Assembly: GCF_012910705.2 (NCBI RefSeq)
Contig: NZ_WTVG02000038.1
Coordinates: 124,001 to 188,000 of the forward strand
DNA from: Aromatoleum anaerobium
GTDB lineage: Bacteria; Pseudomonadota; Gammaproteobacteria; Burkholderiales; Rhodocyclaceae
Direction: 5' to 3'
DNA length: 64,000 bases
In this document: positions 24,768 to 45,108 of the stretch, one piece after another
How positions within the stretch are numbered: the first letter of the stretch is position 1
Layout: the number at the start of each line of letters is the position of its first letter
Notes under the pieces: model-generated
Told to the model about the DNA's origin: nothing
The model's database searches: none
The model's input: the letters and a program-made list of their open reading frames with translations, nothing else
Program-made: the position numbers and the translations under genes

Positions 24768-25163
24768 TTATGCGACGTAACAAATGACTTCGCCGCCGAC
24801 CCGACCGGCTCGCGCCGCACGGTCCGTCATGACGCCACGCGGCGTCGACACGATCGCGACACCCAGTCCGTTCATGACACGGGGAAGATCGCCGCTGCCC
24901 TTGTACACGCGCAGACCGGGGCGGCTGACGCGCTCGATCCGCTCGATGACCGGGCGACCGGCGTAATACTTGAGCGCAACATCCAGTTCCGGCTTGCCAC
25001 CCGCTTCGCGAATGGAATAGCCGTCGATATAGCCTTCGTCCTGCAGGACTTTCGCGATCGCGACCTTCAGCTTCGAGCAAGGCATCGACACGCTCACTTT
25101 CTGAGCCTGCTGACCGTTACGGATACGGGTCAGCATGTCGGCGATAGGATCGGACATACTCAT
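24768..25163 (-). CDS. rpsH: 30S ribosomal protein S8
   Basis: A 131-residue S8, which binds the central domain of 16S rRNA. The C-terminal signature [21 protein letters not shown] and the N-terminal [18 protein letters not shown] are intact. In E. coli S8 is the translational repressor of the spc operon, binding near rplE; equivalent control here is plausible but not shown. Confidence 0.98.
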   Translation of the reverse strand: MSMSDPIADMLTRIRNGQQAQKVSVSMPCSKLKVAIAKVLQDEGYIDGYSIREAGGKPELDVALKYYAGRPVIERIERVSRPGLRVYKGSGDLPRVMNGLGVAIVSTPRGVMTDRAARAGRVGGEVICYVA

Positions 25164-25175
25164 ACGATAATCTCC

Positions 25176-25481
25176 TTACCAGCTCGCCTTGGTCATGCCG
25201 GGCACCTCGCCGCGGAACGCCAGGTCGCGCAGCTTGTTACGGCACAATCCGAACTTGCGGAACACACCGCGCGGACGCCCGGTCAAGGCACAGCGATTAC
25301 GCTCCCGAACCGGACTTGCATTACGCGGCAACTGCTGCAGCTTCAGACGAGCAGCCATGCGCTCCTCTTCCGGCAGCTTGAAATCGTTGATCTGAGCGAT
25401 CAGCGCGGTCCGCTTGGCGGCAAATTTCTCGACCGTCTTGCGGCGCTTCTCTTCTCGATTGATCAGGGACAGTTTCGCCAT
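25176..25481 (-). CDS. rpsN: 30S ribosomal protein S14
   Basis: A 101-residue S14 of the small-subunit head. It is the long, zinc-free (C-) form: no CxxC pairs are present. The C-terminal block [28 protein letters not shown] is the family signature, though split in two by usual variation. It lies between rplE and rpsH. Confidence 0.98.
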   Translation of the reverse strand: MAKLSLINREEKRRKTVEKFAAKRTALIAQINDFKLPEEERMAARLKLQQLPRNASPVRERNRCALTGRPRGVFRKFGLCRNKLRDLAFRGEVPGMTKASW

Positions 25482-25488
25482 AACATCC

Positions 25489-26028
25489 TCAATTCTTGAA
25501 CGGGAACTTGAACGCGACGAGCAGGGCCCGAGCTTCCTGATCGCTCTTGGCGGTCGTCGTGATGCTGATGTTCATTCCCCGAAGGGCATCGATCTTGTCG
25601 TACTCGATTTCGGGAAAAATGATCTGTTCCTTGACGCCGAGGTTGTAGTTGCCACGACCGTCGAAACCCTTGCCACCAATGCCGCGAAAGTCGCGGATCC
25701 GCGGCATCGCTACCGTCACCAGGCGATCGAGGAACTCGAACATCTTTGCGCCACGCAACGTCACCATGCAGCCGATCGGGTAGCCGTCACGAATCTTGAA
25801 CCCTGCAATCGATTTGCGAGCTTTCGTCACCACCGGCTTCTGCCCGGCAATCTTGACCATGTCGCCAACCGCATGTTCGAGAATCTTCTTGTCGCCGACA
25901 GCCTCACCGACACCCATGTTCAAGGTGATCTTGGTGATACGAGGCACTTCCATCACGGATTTGTATCCGAACTGCTTGAGCAAGTCCGGAGCCACCGTTT
26001 CTTTGTAAAATTCCTGCAAGCGCGCCAT
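25489..26028 (-). CDS. rplE: 50S ribosomal protein L5
   Basis: A 179-residue L5, which binds 5S rRNA and touches P-site tRNA. Family features are [33 protein letters not shown] and [19 protein letters not shown]. An in-frame GTG six bases upstream (26034) overlaps the AGGAG ribosome site, so the ATG at 26028 with five-base spacing is the real start. Ten bases separate it from rplX. Confidence 0.98.
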   Translation of the reverse strand: MARLQEFYKETVAPDLLKQFGYKSVMEVPRITKITLNMGVGEAVGDKKILEHAVGDMVKIAGQKPVVTKARKSIAGFKIRDGYPIGCMVTLRGAKMFEFLDRLVTVAMPRIRDFRGIGGKGFDGRGNYNLGVKEQIIFPEIEYDKIDALRGMNISITTTAKSDQEARALLVAFKFPFKN

Positions 26029-26037
26029 TGCCACTCC

Positions 26038-26355
26038 TTACGCGTCCACCAGTTCGCCATTCGACTTGAAGAAGCGCACCTTGCGACCATCCTCAAGCAC
26101 CCGGATTCCCACGCGATCGCCCTTCTGGGCCGCGGGATTGAACAATGCGACGTTGGAAATATGCAGAGGCATCTCTTTCTCGACGATGCCGCCCACTTCA
26201 CCCTTGAGCGGGTTCGGACGCACGTGCTTCTTGACCCGATTCACGCCTTCGACAACCAGCCGCTCGTCATCGACGCGACCCAGCACGACGCCGCGACGAC
26301 CGCGATCCTTGCCGGCCAGAACCACCACTTCATCACCCTTGCGGATCTTGTTCAT
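26038..26355 (-). CDS. rplX: 50S ribosomal protein L24
   Basis: A 105-residue L24, an assembly-initiating 23S rRNA binder. The KOW motif is at the N-terminus ([20 protein letters not shown]), and the conserved [20 protein letters not shown] segment follows. It sits between rplN and rplE, 12 bases from rplN. Confidence 0.98.
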   Translation of the reverse strand: MNKIRKGDEVVVLAGKDRGRRGVVLGRVDDERLVVEGVNRVKKHVRPNPLKGEVGGIVEKEMPLHISNVALFNPAAQKGDRVGIRVLEDGRKVRFFKSNGELVDA

Positions 26356-26367
26356 CTCACGCCCCCC

Positions 26368-26736
26368 TTAGAGCACTTCAGGCGCCAGCGAAACAATCTT
26401 CATGAACCGCTCGGTGCGCAGCTCGCGCGTCACCGGTCCGAAGATGCGCGTGCCGATCGGCTCGAGCTTGTTGTTGAGCAGCACTGCGGCATTGCCATCG
26501 AACTTGACGAGCGAACCGTCGGGACGACGCACACCCTTTGCGGTACGCACGACGACGGCGCTGTAGATATCGCCCTTTTTCACGCGCCCACGGGGCGCCG
26601 CATCCTTGATGGTGACCTTGATGATGTCGCCGATACTCGCGTAGCGGCGCTTGGAACCACCAAGAACCTTGATGCACATCACTGAACGCGCGCCGGTATT
26701 ATCGGCAACGTCCAGCCTGGACTGCATTTGAATCAT
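26368..26736 (-). CDS. rplN: 50S ribosomal protein L14
   Basis: A 122-residue L14, which forms an intersubunit bridge and the docking site of the silencing factor RsfS. It starts [17 protein letters not shown] and holds the signature [23 protein letters not shown]. The start at 26736 follows the family; the open frame goes 27 codons further upstream. It is the first gene of the spc operon and is served by its own promoter in the preceding gap. Confidence 0.98.
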   Translation of the reverse strand: MIQMQSRLDVADNTGARSVMCIKVLGGSKRRYASIGDIIKVTIKDAAPRGRVKKGDIYSAVVVRTAKGVRRPDGSLVKFDGNAAVLLNNKLEPIGTRIFGPVTRELRTERFMKIVSLAPEVL

Positions 26737-26825
26737 GAATTTATCTCCAACTTGCCCCGCTACAGCGGTCAGTCTTGGAACCCGTACGGGTAGAAAGCCC
26801 CGAAGAGCGAAAAGCAAAGATAAAA

Positions 26826-26854
26826 ACTATAACAGCTTGGCGTTGTATTGCCAA
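26826..26854 (-). promoter_or_regulatory. Promoter of the spc operon
   Basis: On the minus strand TTGGCA (26849-26854) and TATAGT (26826-26831) are exactly 17 bases apart in the 142-bp gap between rpsQ and rplN, the place of Pspc in E. coli. The -35 box differs from consensus by one base and the -10 by one. Initiation near 26819 would leave an 80-base leader before rplN. Confidence 0.72.
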
Positions 26855-26859
26855 GCTGT
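26832..26859 (-). terminator. Terminator-like hairpin after rpsQ overlapping the spc promoter
   Basis: The perfect 10-bp stem ACAGCTTGGC/GCCAAGCTGT has an 8-base loop. On the minus strand it is followed by TATAGTTTTTATC. It could terminate or attenuate S10-operon transcripts 19 bases after rpsQ. Its 3-prime arm and loop are the spacer of the spc promoter. Confidence 0.6.
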
Positions 26860-26878
26860 CCGAAGAACTACCTTACAG

Positions 26879-27148
26879 TCAGATGACCCGAGCCTTCTCG
26901 AGCACCTTGGCCACGCGCCACGATTTGGTCTTTGAAATCGGACGACATTCCTCGATTTCCACCAGATCGCCCGCCGCAGCGCCGCCTTCTTCGACATGCG
27001 CGTGATATTTCGCGGACCGCGTGATCACCTTGCCGTAGAGCTCGTGCTTCACACGGCGCTCGACGAGAACGGTCACCGTGTTCTGCATCTTGTCGCTGAC
27101 CACACGTCCAACAAGCGCGCGCCTGACTTTTTCGATCTGCTCGGTCAT
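26879..27148 (-). CDS. rpsQ: 30S ribosomal protein S17
   Basis: An 89-residue S17, an OB-fold primary 16S rRNA binder. It has the signature [33 protein letters not shown] split across its first strands, and the [19 protein letters not shown] block. The ATG overlaps the rpmC stop as ATGA, so the two are translationally coupled. It is the last gene of the S10 operon. Confidence 0.98.
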   Translation of the reverse strand: MTEQIEKVRRALVGRVVSDKMQNTVTVLVERRVKHELYGKVITRSAKYHAHVEEGGAAAGDLVEIEECRPISKTKSWRVAKVLEKARVI

Positions 27149-27339
27149 TTCTGCACCGCCTTTTCCCGCAGGAGAGTACGGACGCGCGCGATGTCGCGGC
27201 GCACTTTCCCGAGTTGGCTCGTATTGCCGAGTTGCTGAGTCGCAAGTTGCATGCGCAACGAAAATTGCGCTTTCAGCAGTTCGAGCAATTCTTGATTCAA
27301 TTCACCGGCGCTTTTCGCGCGGAGTTCACTCGCTTTCAT
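27145..27339 (-). CDS. rpmC: 50S ribosomal protein L29
   Basis: A 64-residue L29, a two-helix protein at the exit-tunnel rim near the docking site of SRP and trigger factor. It starts [18 protein letters not shown] and ends with the family motif [15 protein letters not shown]. The ATG at 27339 was preferred over a GTG six bases upstream because GGGGTGA serves as ribosome site. It overlaps rpsQ by four bases. Confidence 0.97.
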   Translation of the reverse strand: MKASELRAKSAGELNQELLELLKAQFSLRMQLATQQLGNTSQLGKVRRDIARVRTLLREKAVQK

Positions 27340-27341
27340 GC

Positions 27342-27755
27342 TCACCCCATCTGACGATGAACAAAGACCGTCTCGAGCGGAAGCTTCGCGGCGGCAAGCC
27401 GGAACGCTTCGCGGGCGAGCGTCTCGTCGACACCGTCCATCTCATACAACACCTTGCCGGGCTGTATCTCGGCGACCCAGTATTCCGGGTTCCCTTTGCC
27501 GTTACCCATCCGCACCTCAGCCGGCTTCTTCGAGATCGGCTTGTCCGGGAAAATCCGGATCCAGATGCGGCCGCCCCGCTTGATGTGCCGGGTCATCGCC
27601 CGCCGTGCGGACTCGATCTGACGGGCGGTCAGACGGCCGCGGCCGATCGCCTTGAGCCCGAACTCGCCGAAGCTGACCTTGGCACCGCGTGTCGCGACCC
27701 CGGTGTTTCGGCCCTTCTGCTCCTTACGATACTTCCTTCTCGACGGCTGCAGCAT
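27342..27755 (-). CDS. rplP: 50S ribosomal protein L16
   Basis: A 137-residue L16, which stabilises A-site tRNA and the peptidyl-transferase centre. Typical segments are [17 protein letters not shown], the [19 protein letters not shown] helix and the [17 protein letters not shown] strand. Its start codon lies inside the end of rpsC, a 32-base overlap in another frame, so it is likely translated by ribosomes finishing rpsC. Confidence 0.98.
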   Translation of the reverse strand: MLQPSRRKYRKEQKGRNTGVATRGAKVSFGEFGLKAIGRGRLTARQIESARRAMTRHIKRGGRIWIRIFPDKPISKKPAEVRMGNGKGNPEYWVAEIQPGKVLYEMDGVDETLAREAFRLAAAKLPLETVFVHRQMG

Positions 27756-28560
27756 CGTCTACTCCCGCTTTCCTGGTCCGGATGCCGGCCTTGTCGCCAG
27801 CACCCGCTTGTTCGGCACCGGTGCGACGTGCGGGGCGCTTGGCGCCGCGGTTGTCACCGGCATCATTGCGAGGCGCGCGGCGACCGCGACGAGCCTCGTT
27901 CTCGTTCTCGACGACCGCAGGCCGCTCGTTGCGCCCGAGCATCTCACCCTTGTACACCCACACCTTGATACCGATGATGCCGTAAGTGGTCTTCGCTTCG
28001 GATACGCCATAGTCGATATCGGCACGCAGCGTGTGCAGCGGAACGCGGCCTTCGCGGTACCATTCGGTGCGCGCGATTTCCGCACCGTTCAGTCGTCCGG
28101 CGCTCATGATCTTGATACCCTGCGCACCGAGCCGCATTGCGTTCTGCATCGCGCGCTTCATTGCGCGACGGAACATGATCCGCTTTTCGAGCTGCTGGGC
28201 GATCGAATCTGCGATCAGCTTGGCATCGATTTCCGGCTTGCGCACTTCTTCGATATTGACGTGCACCGGCACGCCCATGATCTTCTGAAGCTCGCGCTTG
28301 AGCAGCTCGATGTCCTCGCCCTTCTTGCCGATCACGACACCAGGACGTGCGCTGAAAAGGGTGATCCGTGCGTTCTTCGCCGGGCGCTCGATGACGATGC
28401 GCCCCACCGATGCGTGAGCAAGACGCTTCTTGAGAAAATCGCGGACCTTCAGGTCCTCGTGCAACATTCTCGAGTAATCGCCGCTCGATGCGAACCAACG
28501 GGAACTCCAATCACGGGTGACCGCAAGGCGGAACCCGGTCGGATGAATTTTCTGACCCAT
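27724..28560 (-). CDS. rpsC: 30S ribosomal protein S3 with long basic tail
   Basis: A 278-residue S3 of the small-subunit head, lining the mRNA entry and helping unwind mRNA. The KH domain (about 40-110) shows [20 protein letters not shown], and the C-terminal domain the signature [35 protein letters not shown] in pieces. After about residue 215 there is an extra, low-complexity Arg/Ala/Gly-rich tail of some 60 residues; E. coli S3 is about 45 residues shorter overall. The tail runs 32 bases into rplP. Confidence 0.97.
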   Translation of the reverse strand: MGQKIHPTGFRLAVTRDWSSRWFASSGDYSRMLHEDLKVRDFLKKRLAHASVGRIVIERPAKNARITLFSARPGVVIGKKGEDIELLKRELQKIMGVPVHVNIEEVRKPEIDAKLIADSIAQQLEKRIMFRRAMKRAMQNAMRLGAQGIKIMSAGRLNGAEIARTEWYREGRVPLHTLRADIDYGVSEAKTTYGIIGIKVWVYKGEMLGRNERPAVVENENEARRGRRAPRNDAGDNRGAKRPARRTGAEQAGAGDKAGIRTRKAGVDDAAAVEKEVS

Positions 28561-28569
28561 ATGTACCCC

Positions 28570-28899
28570 TTATTCCCCGACGGTCACGTAGATGTGGCAG
28601 GTCGGCTTGAGAATGCGGGCCCCGCGTCCCTTTGCCCGCGCCGCGAAGCGCTTCAGCGACGTGCCTTCCTCGACGTAGATCGTCTTGACCTTGAGGGCGT
28701 CGATATCTGCGCCATCGTTGTGTTCTGCGTTGGCAATCGCCGACTCCACCACTTTGCGGATGATCTGCGCGCCCTTTTTCGGCGAGAAGGCAAGGATGTT
28801 GAGTGCCTGATCAACCGGCCTGCCCCGCACTTGGTCCGCCACCAGCCGCCCCTTCTGGGCAGACAGGCGAACGCCGCGGAGAATTGCTCTGGTTTCCAT
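28570..28899 (-). CDS. rplV: 50S ribosomal protein L22
   Basis: A 109-residue L22, whose long beta-hairpin lines the peptide exit tunnel. Family marks are [34 protein letters not shown] and the C-terminal [18 protein letters not shown], which includes the hairpin tip. It lies between rpsS and rpsC with about ten-base gaps. Confidence 0.98.
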   Translation of the reverse strand: METRAILRGVRLSAQKGRLVADQVRGRPVDQALNILAFSPKKGAQIIRKVVESAIANAEHNDGADIDALKVKTIYVEEGTSLKRFAARAKGRGARILKPTCHIYVTVGE

Positions 28900-28908
28900 G
28901 ATGACTCC

Positions 28909-29184
28909 TTACCTCTTCGCCTTCTTGCTCGCCGCGTGACCCTTGAACGTACGGGTCAGGGCAAACTCGCCGAGCTTGTGGCCGACCATGTTTTCCGACA
29001 CGAAGACCGGAACATGCTGGCGACCGTTATGGACCGCAATCGTCAGGCCGACGAAGTCCGGCAACACCGTCGAGCGACGGGACCAGGTCTTGATCGGACG
29101 CTTGTCGTTGCTCGCCCGCACGGCGTCGACCTTCTTGAGCAGGTGCGCGTCGACAAACGGGCCTTTTTTAATAGAACGTGCCAT
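28909..29184 (-). CDS. rpsS: 30S ribosomal protein S19
   Basis: A 91-residue S19 of the small-subunit head, partner of S13. It begins [19 protein letters not shown] and contains [19 protein letters not shown] and the signature [15 protein letters not shown]. Standard length and order in the S10 operon. Confidence 0.98.
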   Translation of the reverse strand: MARSIKKGPFVDAHLLKKVDAVRASNDKRPIKTWSRRSTVLPDFVGLTIAVHNGRQHVPVFVSENMVGHKLGEFALTRTFKGHAASKKAKR

Positions 29185-29194
29185 TTGTTACCCC

Positions 29195-30022
29195 TTAACG
29201 CTTGTGACGACGCTGCACGATCATCGTGTCGGTGCGCTTGTTGCTGCGCGTGCGGTAGCCCTTGGCAGGCTGGCCCCACGGACTGCGCGGCACACCACCT
29301 TCGCCGGTGCGGCCTTCACCGCCGCCGTGCGGGTGATCGACCGGGTTCATCGCCACGCCGCGCACGGTCGGACGAATACCGCGCCAGCGGTTCGCACCCG
29401 CCTTGCCGATCTTGCGCAAGCCATGCTCTTCGTTGCCGACCACGCCGATGGCGGCACGGCACTCGACGTGCACCCGGCGAACTTCGCCGGAGCGCAGCCG
29501 GATCTGGGCATACGCGCCTTCACGGGCGAGCAGCTGCGCCGAGGTGCCTGCGGCACGCGCGATCTGCGCCCCCTTGCCCGGCATCAGCTCGACGCAGTGG
29601 ATCGTCGAACCAACCGGAATATTCCGGATCGGCAGCACATTGCCCGCCTTGATCGGCGCTTCCGGCCCGCTGAGAACCGTCTGACCCACTTCGAGCCCCT
29701 TCGGCGCGATGATGTAGGCGCGTTCGCCGTCGGCATAGCAGATCAGCGCAATGTTCGCGGAACGGTTCGGGTCGTACTCGACGCGCTCGACGCGTGCTGC
29801 GATGCCGTCCTTGTTGCGACGGAAATCCACCAAACGATAATGTTGCTTGTGCCCGCCGCCCTGATGGCGGACGGTGATGCGGCCGCTGTTGTTGCGACCG
29901 GCGTTCTTCGACTGCTTCTCGACCAGTGCGGCATGCGGACGTCCCTTGTAGAGATCCGCATTGACGACCTTGACCATCGCGCGACGGCCGGCAGACGTAG
30001 GCTTAAGTTTTACCAGTGCCAT
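29195..30022 (-). CDS. rplB: 50S ribosomal protein L2
   Basis: A 275-residue L2, needed for subunit association and peptidyl-transferase activity. It has an OB-like domain (about 70-125), an SH3-like domain (about 130-195) and the C-terminal signature [19 protein letters not shown], whose histidine is important for activity. It ends in a basic [15 protein letters not shown] tail. Seven bases separate it from rplW. Confidence 0.99.
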   Translation of the reverse strand: MALVKLKPTSAGRRAMVKVVNADLYKGRPHAALVEKQSKNAGRNNSGRITVRHQGGGHKQHYRLVDFRRNKDGIAARVERVEYDPNRSANIALICYADGERAYIIAPKGLEVGQTVLSGPEAPIKAGNVLPIRNIPVGSTIHCVELMPGKGAQIARAAGTSAQLLAREGAYAQIRLRSGEVRRVHVECRAAIGVVGNEEHGLRKIGKAGANRWRGIRPTVRGVAMNPVDHPHGGGEGRTGEGGVPRSPWGQPAKGYRTRSNKRTDTMIVQRRHKR

Positions 30023-30028
30023 GATTCC

Positions 30029-30334
30029 TCACTCCCCGGCCGCGAAATTGATTTCCTGGCCCGGCTTGAGGCAAACGAACGCCTTCTTCCAGTCCTTGCG
30101 GCGGCCGGTCATCTTGCCGAAACGCTTGACCTTGCCTTTCACGTTCGCAATCTGCACCGACTTCACTTCAACCTTGAAGAGCAATTCGACAGCCGCCTTG
30201 ACTTCGGGCTTGGTCGCGGTCGACGCAACCTTGAACACAACCTGCTCGTTCTTGTCGGCGACATACGTCGCCTTTTCGGAGATCTGGGGCGCGAGCAGCA
30301 CCTGCATCAGACGCTCTTGGCTAAATCCGCTCAT
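30029..30334 (-). CDS. rplW: 50S ribosomal protein L23
   Basis: A 101-residue L23 at the exit-tunnel rim, the docking point of trigger factor and SRP. It shows [19 protein letters not shown] and the [19 protein letters not shown] segment. Its ATG overlaps the end of rplD by four bases (ATGA), so the two are translationally coupled. Confidence 0.98.
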   Translation of the reverse strand: MSGFSQERLMQVLLAPQISEKATYVADKNEQVVFKVASTATKPEVKAAVELLFKVEVKSVQIANVKGKVKRFGKMTGRRKDWKKAFVCLKPGQEINFAAGE

Positions 30335-30951
30335 TGCCAGGCCTCCTCCATCTTGGCCAGCGCACCCTTGGTCACGATGACCCGGTCGTAGTGCACAAGC
30401 GACACCGGATCCGTCTCACTGACCTCGAGAACCAGCACCTTGTGCAGGTTCCGTGACGACAGGAACAGGTTTTCATCGAACTCATCGGTAATGACCAGCA
30501 CCGAATCGAGCCCCATGCCTTTCAGCTTCTGCGACAGCAGGCGCGTCTTCGGCGCCTCGACGCTGAAGTTCTCGACGACTGCCAGGCGGTCTTCACGCGC
30601 GAGCTGCGAAAGAATCGACGCCACACCGGCGCGGTACATCTTGCGGTTCAGCTTCTGCGAGAAGTTGTCTTCGGGCGAATTCGGGAAAATCCGGCCGCCT
30701 CCGCGCCACAGCGGGCTCGACGCCATACCGGCACGAGCGCGGCCAGTGCCTTTCTGGCGCCACGGCTTGCGCGTCGACTTGGAAACTTCCGAACGGCCTT
30801 TCTGCGCGCGGTTACCCGAGCGGGCATTGGCCATGTACGCCACGACGACCTGATGGATCAGGGCTTCGTTGTAGTCGCGCCCGAACAGCGCATCAGAGGC
30901 CTGCAGCGTTGCCGCCTGCGCGCCCTGATCATTCAATAATTTAAGTTCCAT
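30331..30951 (-). CDS. rplD: 50S ribosomal protein L4
   Basis: A 206-residue L4, an early assembly protein whose extended loop reaches the exit tunnel. The loop region (about 45-95, Lys/Arg/Gly-rich: [21 protein letters not shown]) and the globular end ([17 protein letters not shown]) are normal. In gammaproteobacteria L4 represses the S10 operon through a leader hairpin; the gap upstream of rplC here has a hairpin but no evident match. Confidence 0.98.
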   Translation of the reverse strand: MELKLLNDQGAQAATLQASDALFGRDYNEALIHQVVVAYMANARSGNRAQKGRSEVSKSTRKPWRQKGTGRARAGMASSPLWRGGGRIFPNSPEDNFSQKLNRKMYRAGVASILSQLAREDRLAVVENFSVEAPKTRLLSQKLKGMGLDSVLVITDEFDENLFLSSRNLHKVLVLEVSETDPVSLVHYDRVIVTKGALAKMEEAWQ

Positions 30952-30962
30952 TACGCCCTCGC

Positions 30963-31607
30963 TCAGCCACGGGCCTTGACCGCCGGGCGGACGATCACGT
31001 CGCCGCCCTTCGAGCCGGGTACAGCCCCCTTTACCAGGAGCAACTGACGCTCAACATCGACGCGGACCACTTCGAGACCCTGAGTGGTGCACGTTGTGTT
31101 GCCGTACTGTCCGGCCATCCGCTTGCCGGGAAAAACCCGACCCGGATCCTGAGCCATGCCGATCGAGCCCGGCGCATTGTGCGACACGGAGTTGCCGTGC
31201 GACGCGCGGTTCGACGAGAAGTTGTGCCGCTTGATCACCCCGGAAAAACCCTTGCCGATCGACGTACCGGTGACATCCACCTTCTGCCCGACCGCAAAGA
31301 GGTCGACGCCGACGACGTCACCAGCCTTGAAGCCAGCGACCTGCTCGGTTTCGACACGGAATTCCTTGAGCATATGACCGGCTTCGACGCCGGCCTTGGC
31401 AAGGTGCCCGGCAAGGGGCTTTCCAACCCGACTCGCGCGGCGTTTGCCGAAAGTCACCTGCACGGCGGCATAACCGTCGTTTTCAGGCGTCTTGATTTGG
31501 GTCACACGATTGTTGGACACGTCAAGCACCGTCACCGGGACACTCCTGCCGTCCTCGGCGAAGATGCGAGTCATGCCAACCTTGCGTCCCACAAGGCCTA
31601 GACTCAT
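30963..31607 (-). CDS. rplC: 50S ribosomal protein L3
   Basis: A 214-residue L3, whose finger approaches the peptidyl-transferase centre. It starts [20 protein letters not shown] and carries the signature [20 protein letters not shown]. The segment [20 protein letters not shown] includes the glutamine methylated by PrmB in E. coli. AGGAG precedes the ATG. It is separated from rpsJ by 113 bp, unusually long for this operon. Confidence 0.98.
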   Translation of the reverse strand: MSLGLVGRKVGMTRIFAEDGRSVPVTVLDVSNNRVTQIKTPENDGYAAVQVTFGKRRASRVGKPLAGHLAKAGVEAGHMLKEFRVETEQVAGFKAGDVVGVDLFAVGQKVDVTGTSIGKGFSGVIKRHNFSSNRASHGNSVSHNAPGSIGMAQDPGRVFPGKRMAGQYGNTTCTTQGLEVVRVDVERQLLLVKGAVPGSKGGDVIVRPAVKARG

Positions 31608-31671
31608 CTTCTTCTCCTGTCCCCGGTTACGATTGACCGGGCCCTATCACGTAAATTGCGCCCAAAGGCGC

Positions 31672-31695
31672 AAAGGCCGGATTATACCGGCCTTT
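31672..31695 (-). promoter_or_regulatory. Hairpin with a TATAAT loop between rpsJ and rplC
   Basis: A perfect 9-bp stem (AAAGGCCGG/CCGGCCTTT) encloses a 6-base loop that reads TATAAT on the minus strand. It may be an attenuator, or the loop may be the -10 of an internal promoter with a poor -35 (TTGCGG, 18 bases upstream). The rest of the 113-bp gap shows no gene. Confidence 0.4.
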
Positions 31696-31720
31696 CGCAA
31701 AACTCCGCAACTAGAGCGGC

Positions 31721-32032
31721 TTACTGCAACTTGATCTCGACATCAACCCCGGCAGGGAGATCCAGCTTCATCAGCGCATCGACCGTCTTGTCGGTCGGAT
31801 CGATGATGTCCATCAGGCGCTGATGAGTGCGGATCTCGAACTGGTCGCGCGACGCCTTGTTGACGTGCGGCGAACGCAGCAGGTCGAAACGCTCGATACG
31901 GGTCGGCAGCGGCACGGGGCCGCGGACCACCGCACCCGTGCGCTTGGCGGTATCGACGATCTCGAGGGCGGACTGATCGATCAGCCGGTAGTCGAACGCC
32001 TTCAAACGGATGCGAATCTTCTGGTTTTGCAT
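31721..32032 (-). CDS. rpsJ: 30S ribosomal protein S10 (NusE)
   Basis: A 103-residue S10, a small-subunit head protein that is also NusE, the antitermination partner of NusB and NusG. It starts [20 protein letters not shown], has the signature [21 protein letters not shown], and ends with the strand [12 protein letters not shown]. It follows the tuf terminator by about 20 bases, leaving little room for a separate promoter, so read-through from tuf probably contributes. Confidence 0.99.
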   Translation of the reverse strand: MQNQKIRIRLKAFDYRLIDQSALEIVDTAKRTGAVVRGPVPLPTRIERFDLLRSPHVNKASRDQFEIRTHQRLMDIIDPTDKTVDALMKLDLPAGVDVEIKLQ

Positions 32033-32053
32033 GGATAAAATCCTGAAAGAGCG

Positions 32054-32078
32054 AAAACCCGGGGCAACGAGCCCCGGG
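32054..32078 (-). terminator. Terminator after the fusA-linked tuf gene
   Basis: The perfect 8-bp stem CCCGGGGC/GCCCCGGG with a 5-base loop is followed by TTTTCGCTCTTTC on the minus strand. It lies 13 bases after the tuf stop and just before rpsJ; the short T-run suggests partial termination. Confidence 0.6.
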
Positions 32079-32091
32079 GAAATGCGAGCAA

Positions 32092-33282
<1,191 letters not shown>

Positions 33283-33310
33283 TGCTCAATTCCTCGCTTC
33301 GGTTCGTTGA

Positions 33311-35407
<2,097 letters not shown>

Positions 35408-35462
35408 GATCTATCCTGCCTTAGAGAATTCGCGCGCTGCGCGAAAATCCATTTGTCTTGTC

Positions 35463-35493
35463 ACAAAACAATCGAGCCCTTGCCAGGGCCCGA
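35463..35493 (-). terminator. Attenuator-like hairpin between rpsG and fusA
   Basis: The 9-bp stem TCGGGCCCT/AGGGCTCGA (one G-T pair) with a GGCA loop is followed by TTGTTTTGT on the minus strand. It begins 20 bases after the rpsG stop. A second GC hairpin (TTCGCGC/GCGCGAA) lies closer to fusA. Partial termination could adjust factor-to-ribosome ratios. Confidence 0.5.
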
Positions 35494-35513
35494 TTAACCA
35501 CCGTTCCGGAAAC

Positions 35514-35984
35514 TTAGAAACGGTAGTGAGAGAACGCCTTGTTCGCCTCGGCCATGCGGTGCACTTCCTCGCGCTTCTTCATTGCCGAACCGCGCCCTTC
35601 CGCGGCCTCGAGCAGTTCGCCGGCGAGGCGCTGGGCCATCGACTTCTCGGCGCGCTTGCGGGCGGCTTCACGCAGCCAGCGCATCGACAGGGCCATGCGG
35701 CGCGACGGACGCACCTCGACCGGCACCTGGTAGTTCGCACCGCCGACGCGGCGGCTCTTGACTTCGACAACCGGCTTGACGTTGGCAACCGCCGACGAGA
35801 ACACCTCGAGCGGATCCTTGCCAGCCTTGCCGGAAATCTGCGCAAACGCGCCATAGACGATACGCTCGGCGACGGATTTCTTGCCGGCCTGCATGATCAC
35901 ATTGATGAACTTGGATACGTCCTGCGAGCCGAACTTCGGATCGGGCAGGATTTCACGCTTCGGTACTTCGCGACGACGGGGCAT
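35514..35984 (-). CDS. rpsG: 30S ribosomal protein S7
   Basis: A 156-residue S7, primary binder of the 16S rRNA 3-prime domain, at the E site. It starts [20 protein letters not shown] and contains [22 protein letters not shown] and the [19 protein letters not shown] block. In E. coli S7 represses the str operon between rpsL and rpsG; here that gap is only 32 bp. Length is that of the shorter (K-type) S7. Confidence 0.98.
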   Translation of the reverse strand: MPRRREVPKREILPDPKFGSQDVSKFINVIMQAGKKSVAERIVYGAFAQISGKAGKDPLEVFSSAVANVKPVVEVKSRRVGGANYQVPVEVRPSRRMALSMRWLREAARKRAEKSMAQRLAGELLEAAEGRGSAMKKREEVHRMAEANKAFSHYRF

Positions 35985-36016
35985 GACAACCTCTAGCTAT
36001 TTCTGAATGCCGACAA

Positions 36017-36394
36017 TTAGGCTTTCTTCGGGCGCTTCGCGCCGTACTTCGAGCGGGACTGCTTACGATCCTTGACGCCCTGCAGGTCAAGCGAACCGCG
36101 CACGATGTGGTAACGCACACCCGGCAAGTCCTTGACCCGGCCACCACGAATCAGGACCACCGAGTGCTCCTGCAGGTTGTGGCCTTCACCACCGATATAG
36201 GAGATGACCTCGAAGCCGTTGGTCAGGCGCACCTTGGCGACTTTCCGCAGCGCGGAGTTCGGCTTCTTCGGCGTGGTCGTATAGACCCGCGTGCATACGC
36301 CGCGCTTTTGCGGACATGCATCGAGTGCCGGCACCTTGCTTTTGATGACGGCCAGTTGCCGCGGCTTGCGGACGAGCTGATTAATTGTTGGCAT
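36017..36394 (-). CDS. rpsL: 30S ribosomal protein S12
   Basis: A 125-residue S12 at the decoding centre. It starts [13 protein letters not shown]; a six-codon upstream ATG (36412) overlaps a TATAAT box and is not the family start. K43 and K88, where streptomycin-resistance changes occur, are wild type, and D89 in [14 protein letters not shown] is the methylthiolation site of RimO. It is the first gene of the str operon. Confidence 0.98.
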   Translation of the reverse strand: MPTINQLVRKPRQLAVIKSKVPALDACPQKRGVCTRVYTTTPKKPNSALRKVAKVRLTNGFEVISYIGGEGHNLQEHSVVLIRGGRVKDLPGVRYHIVRGSLDLQGVKDRKQSRSKYGAKRPKKA

Positions 36395-36410
36395 AGCTTG
36401 AGAATTTTCC

Positions 36411-36416
36411 ATTATA
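36411..36416 (-). promoter_or_regulatory. Perfect TATAAT upstream of rpsL
   Basis: A consensus -10 box lies 16 bases before the rpsL ATG on the minus strand. No recognisable -35 is present: the upstream bases form an 8-bp hairpin (CCGAGGCG/CGCCTCGG, 36417-36443). If used, the leader would be about ten bases with a weak ribosome site. Confidence 0.35.
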
Positions 36417-36483
36417 CCGAGGCGCCCCCACGGGCCGCCTCGGGCGGTTGATTCCGGCTGCGACTGACTACGATTGGTCAGCC

Positions 36484-36525
36484 CACAAAAAGAGGCCGGA
36501 TGTTATCCTGAAATACGGCTCTACG

Positions 36526-36536
<11 letters not shown>
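36484..36536 (-). terminator. Terminator-like structure overlapping the rpoC stop
   Basis: AGGCCGG inside the last rpoC codons pairs with CCGGCCT 30 bases downstream and is followed by CTTTTTGT on the minus strand. The long loop may itself fold. This would separate the rpoBC unit from rpsL, perhaps only partly. Confidence 0.4.
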
Positions 36537-40755
<4,219 letters not shown>

Positions 40756-40797
40756 AAATCACTCCATCGAGGCATGCGTATTGGGCATAGCCCCGGT

Positions 40798-44931
<4,134 letters not shown>

Positions 44932-45063
44932 GGATGCTCCGGGTAGAGGTCGGACGTCAAAGAGACAGAACGCAGCGCCCCGTGGGGTGCGGGCCGGGCA
45001 GGAGGCGAGTAGACACCTGCGCTCGCACTGGGTTCTGGCTTCTTGGCGTTACAAAGCACGAAA

Positions 45064-45091
45064 GGGCCAGCGCTCCGGAGAGCGCCAGCCC
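45064..45091 (-). terminator. Attenuator-like hairpin between rplL and rpoB
   Basis: A 12-bp stem with two G-T pairs (GGGCTGGCGCTC/GAGCGCTGGCCC on the minus strand) and a TCCG loop is followed by TTTCG. It begins 17 bases after rplL. Partial termination between rplL and rpoB is known in E. coli and keeps polymerase levels below L7/L12; the position fits. No gene is seen in the rest of the 177-bp gap. Confidence 0.55.
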
Positions 45092-45108
45092 CGAAAAACA
45101 AACAGGTA

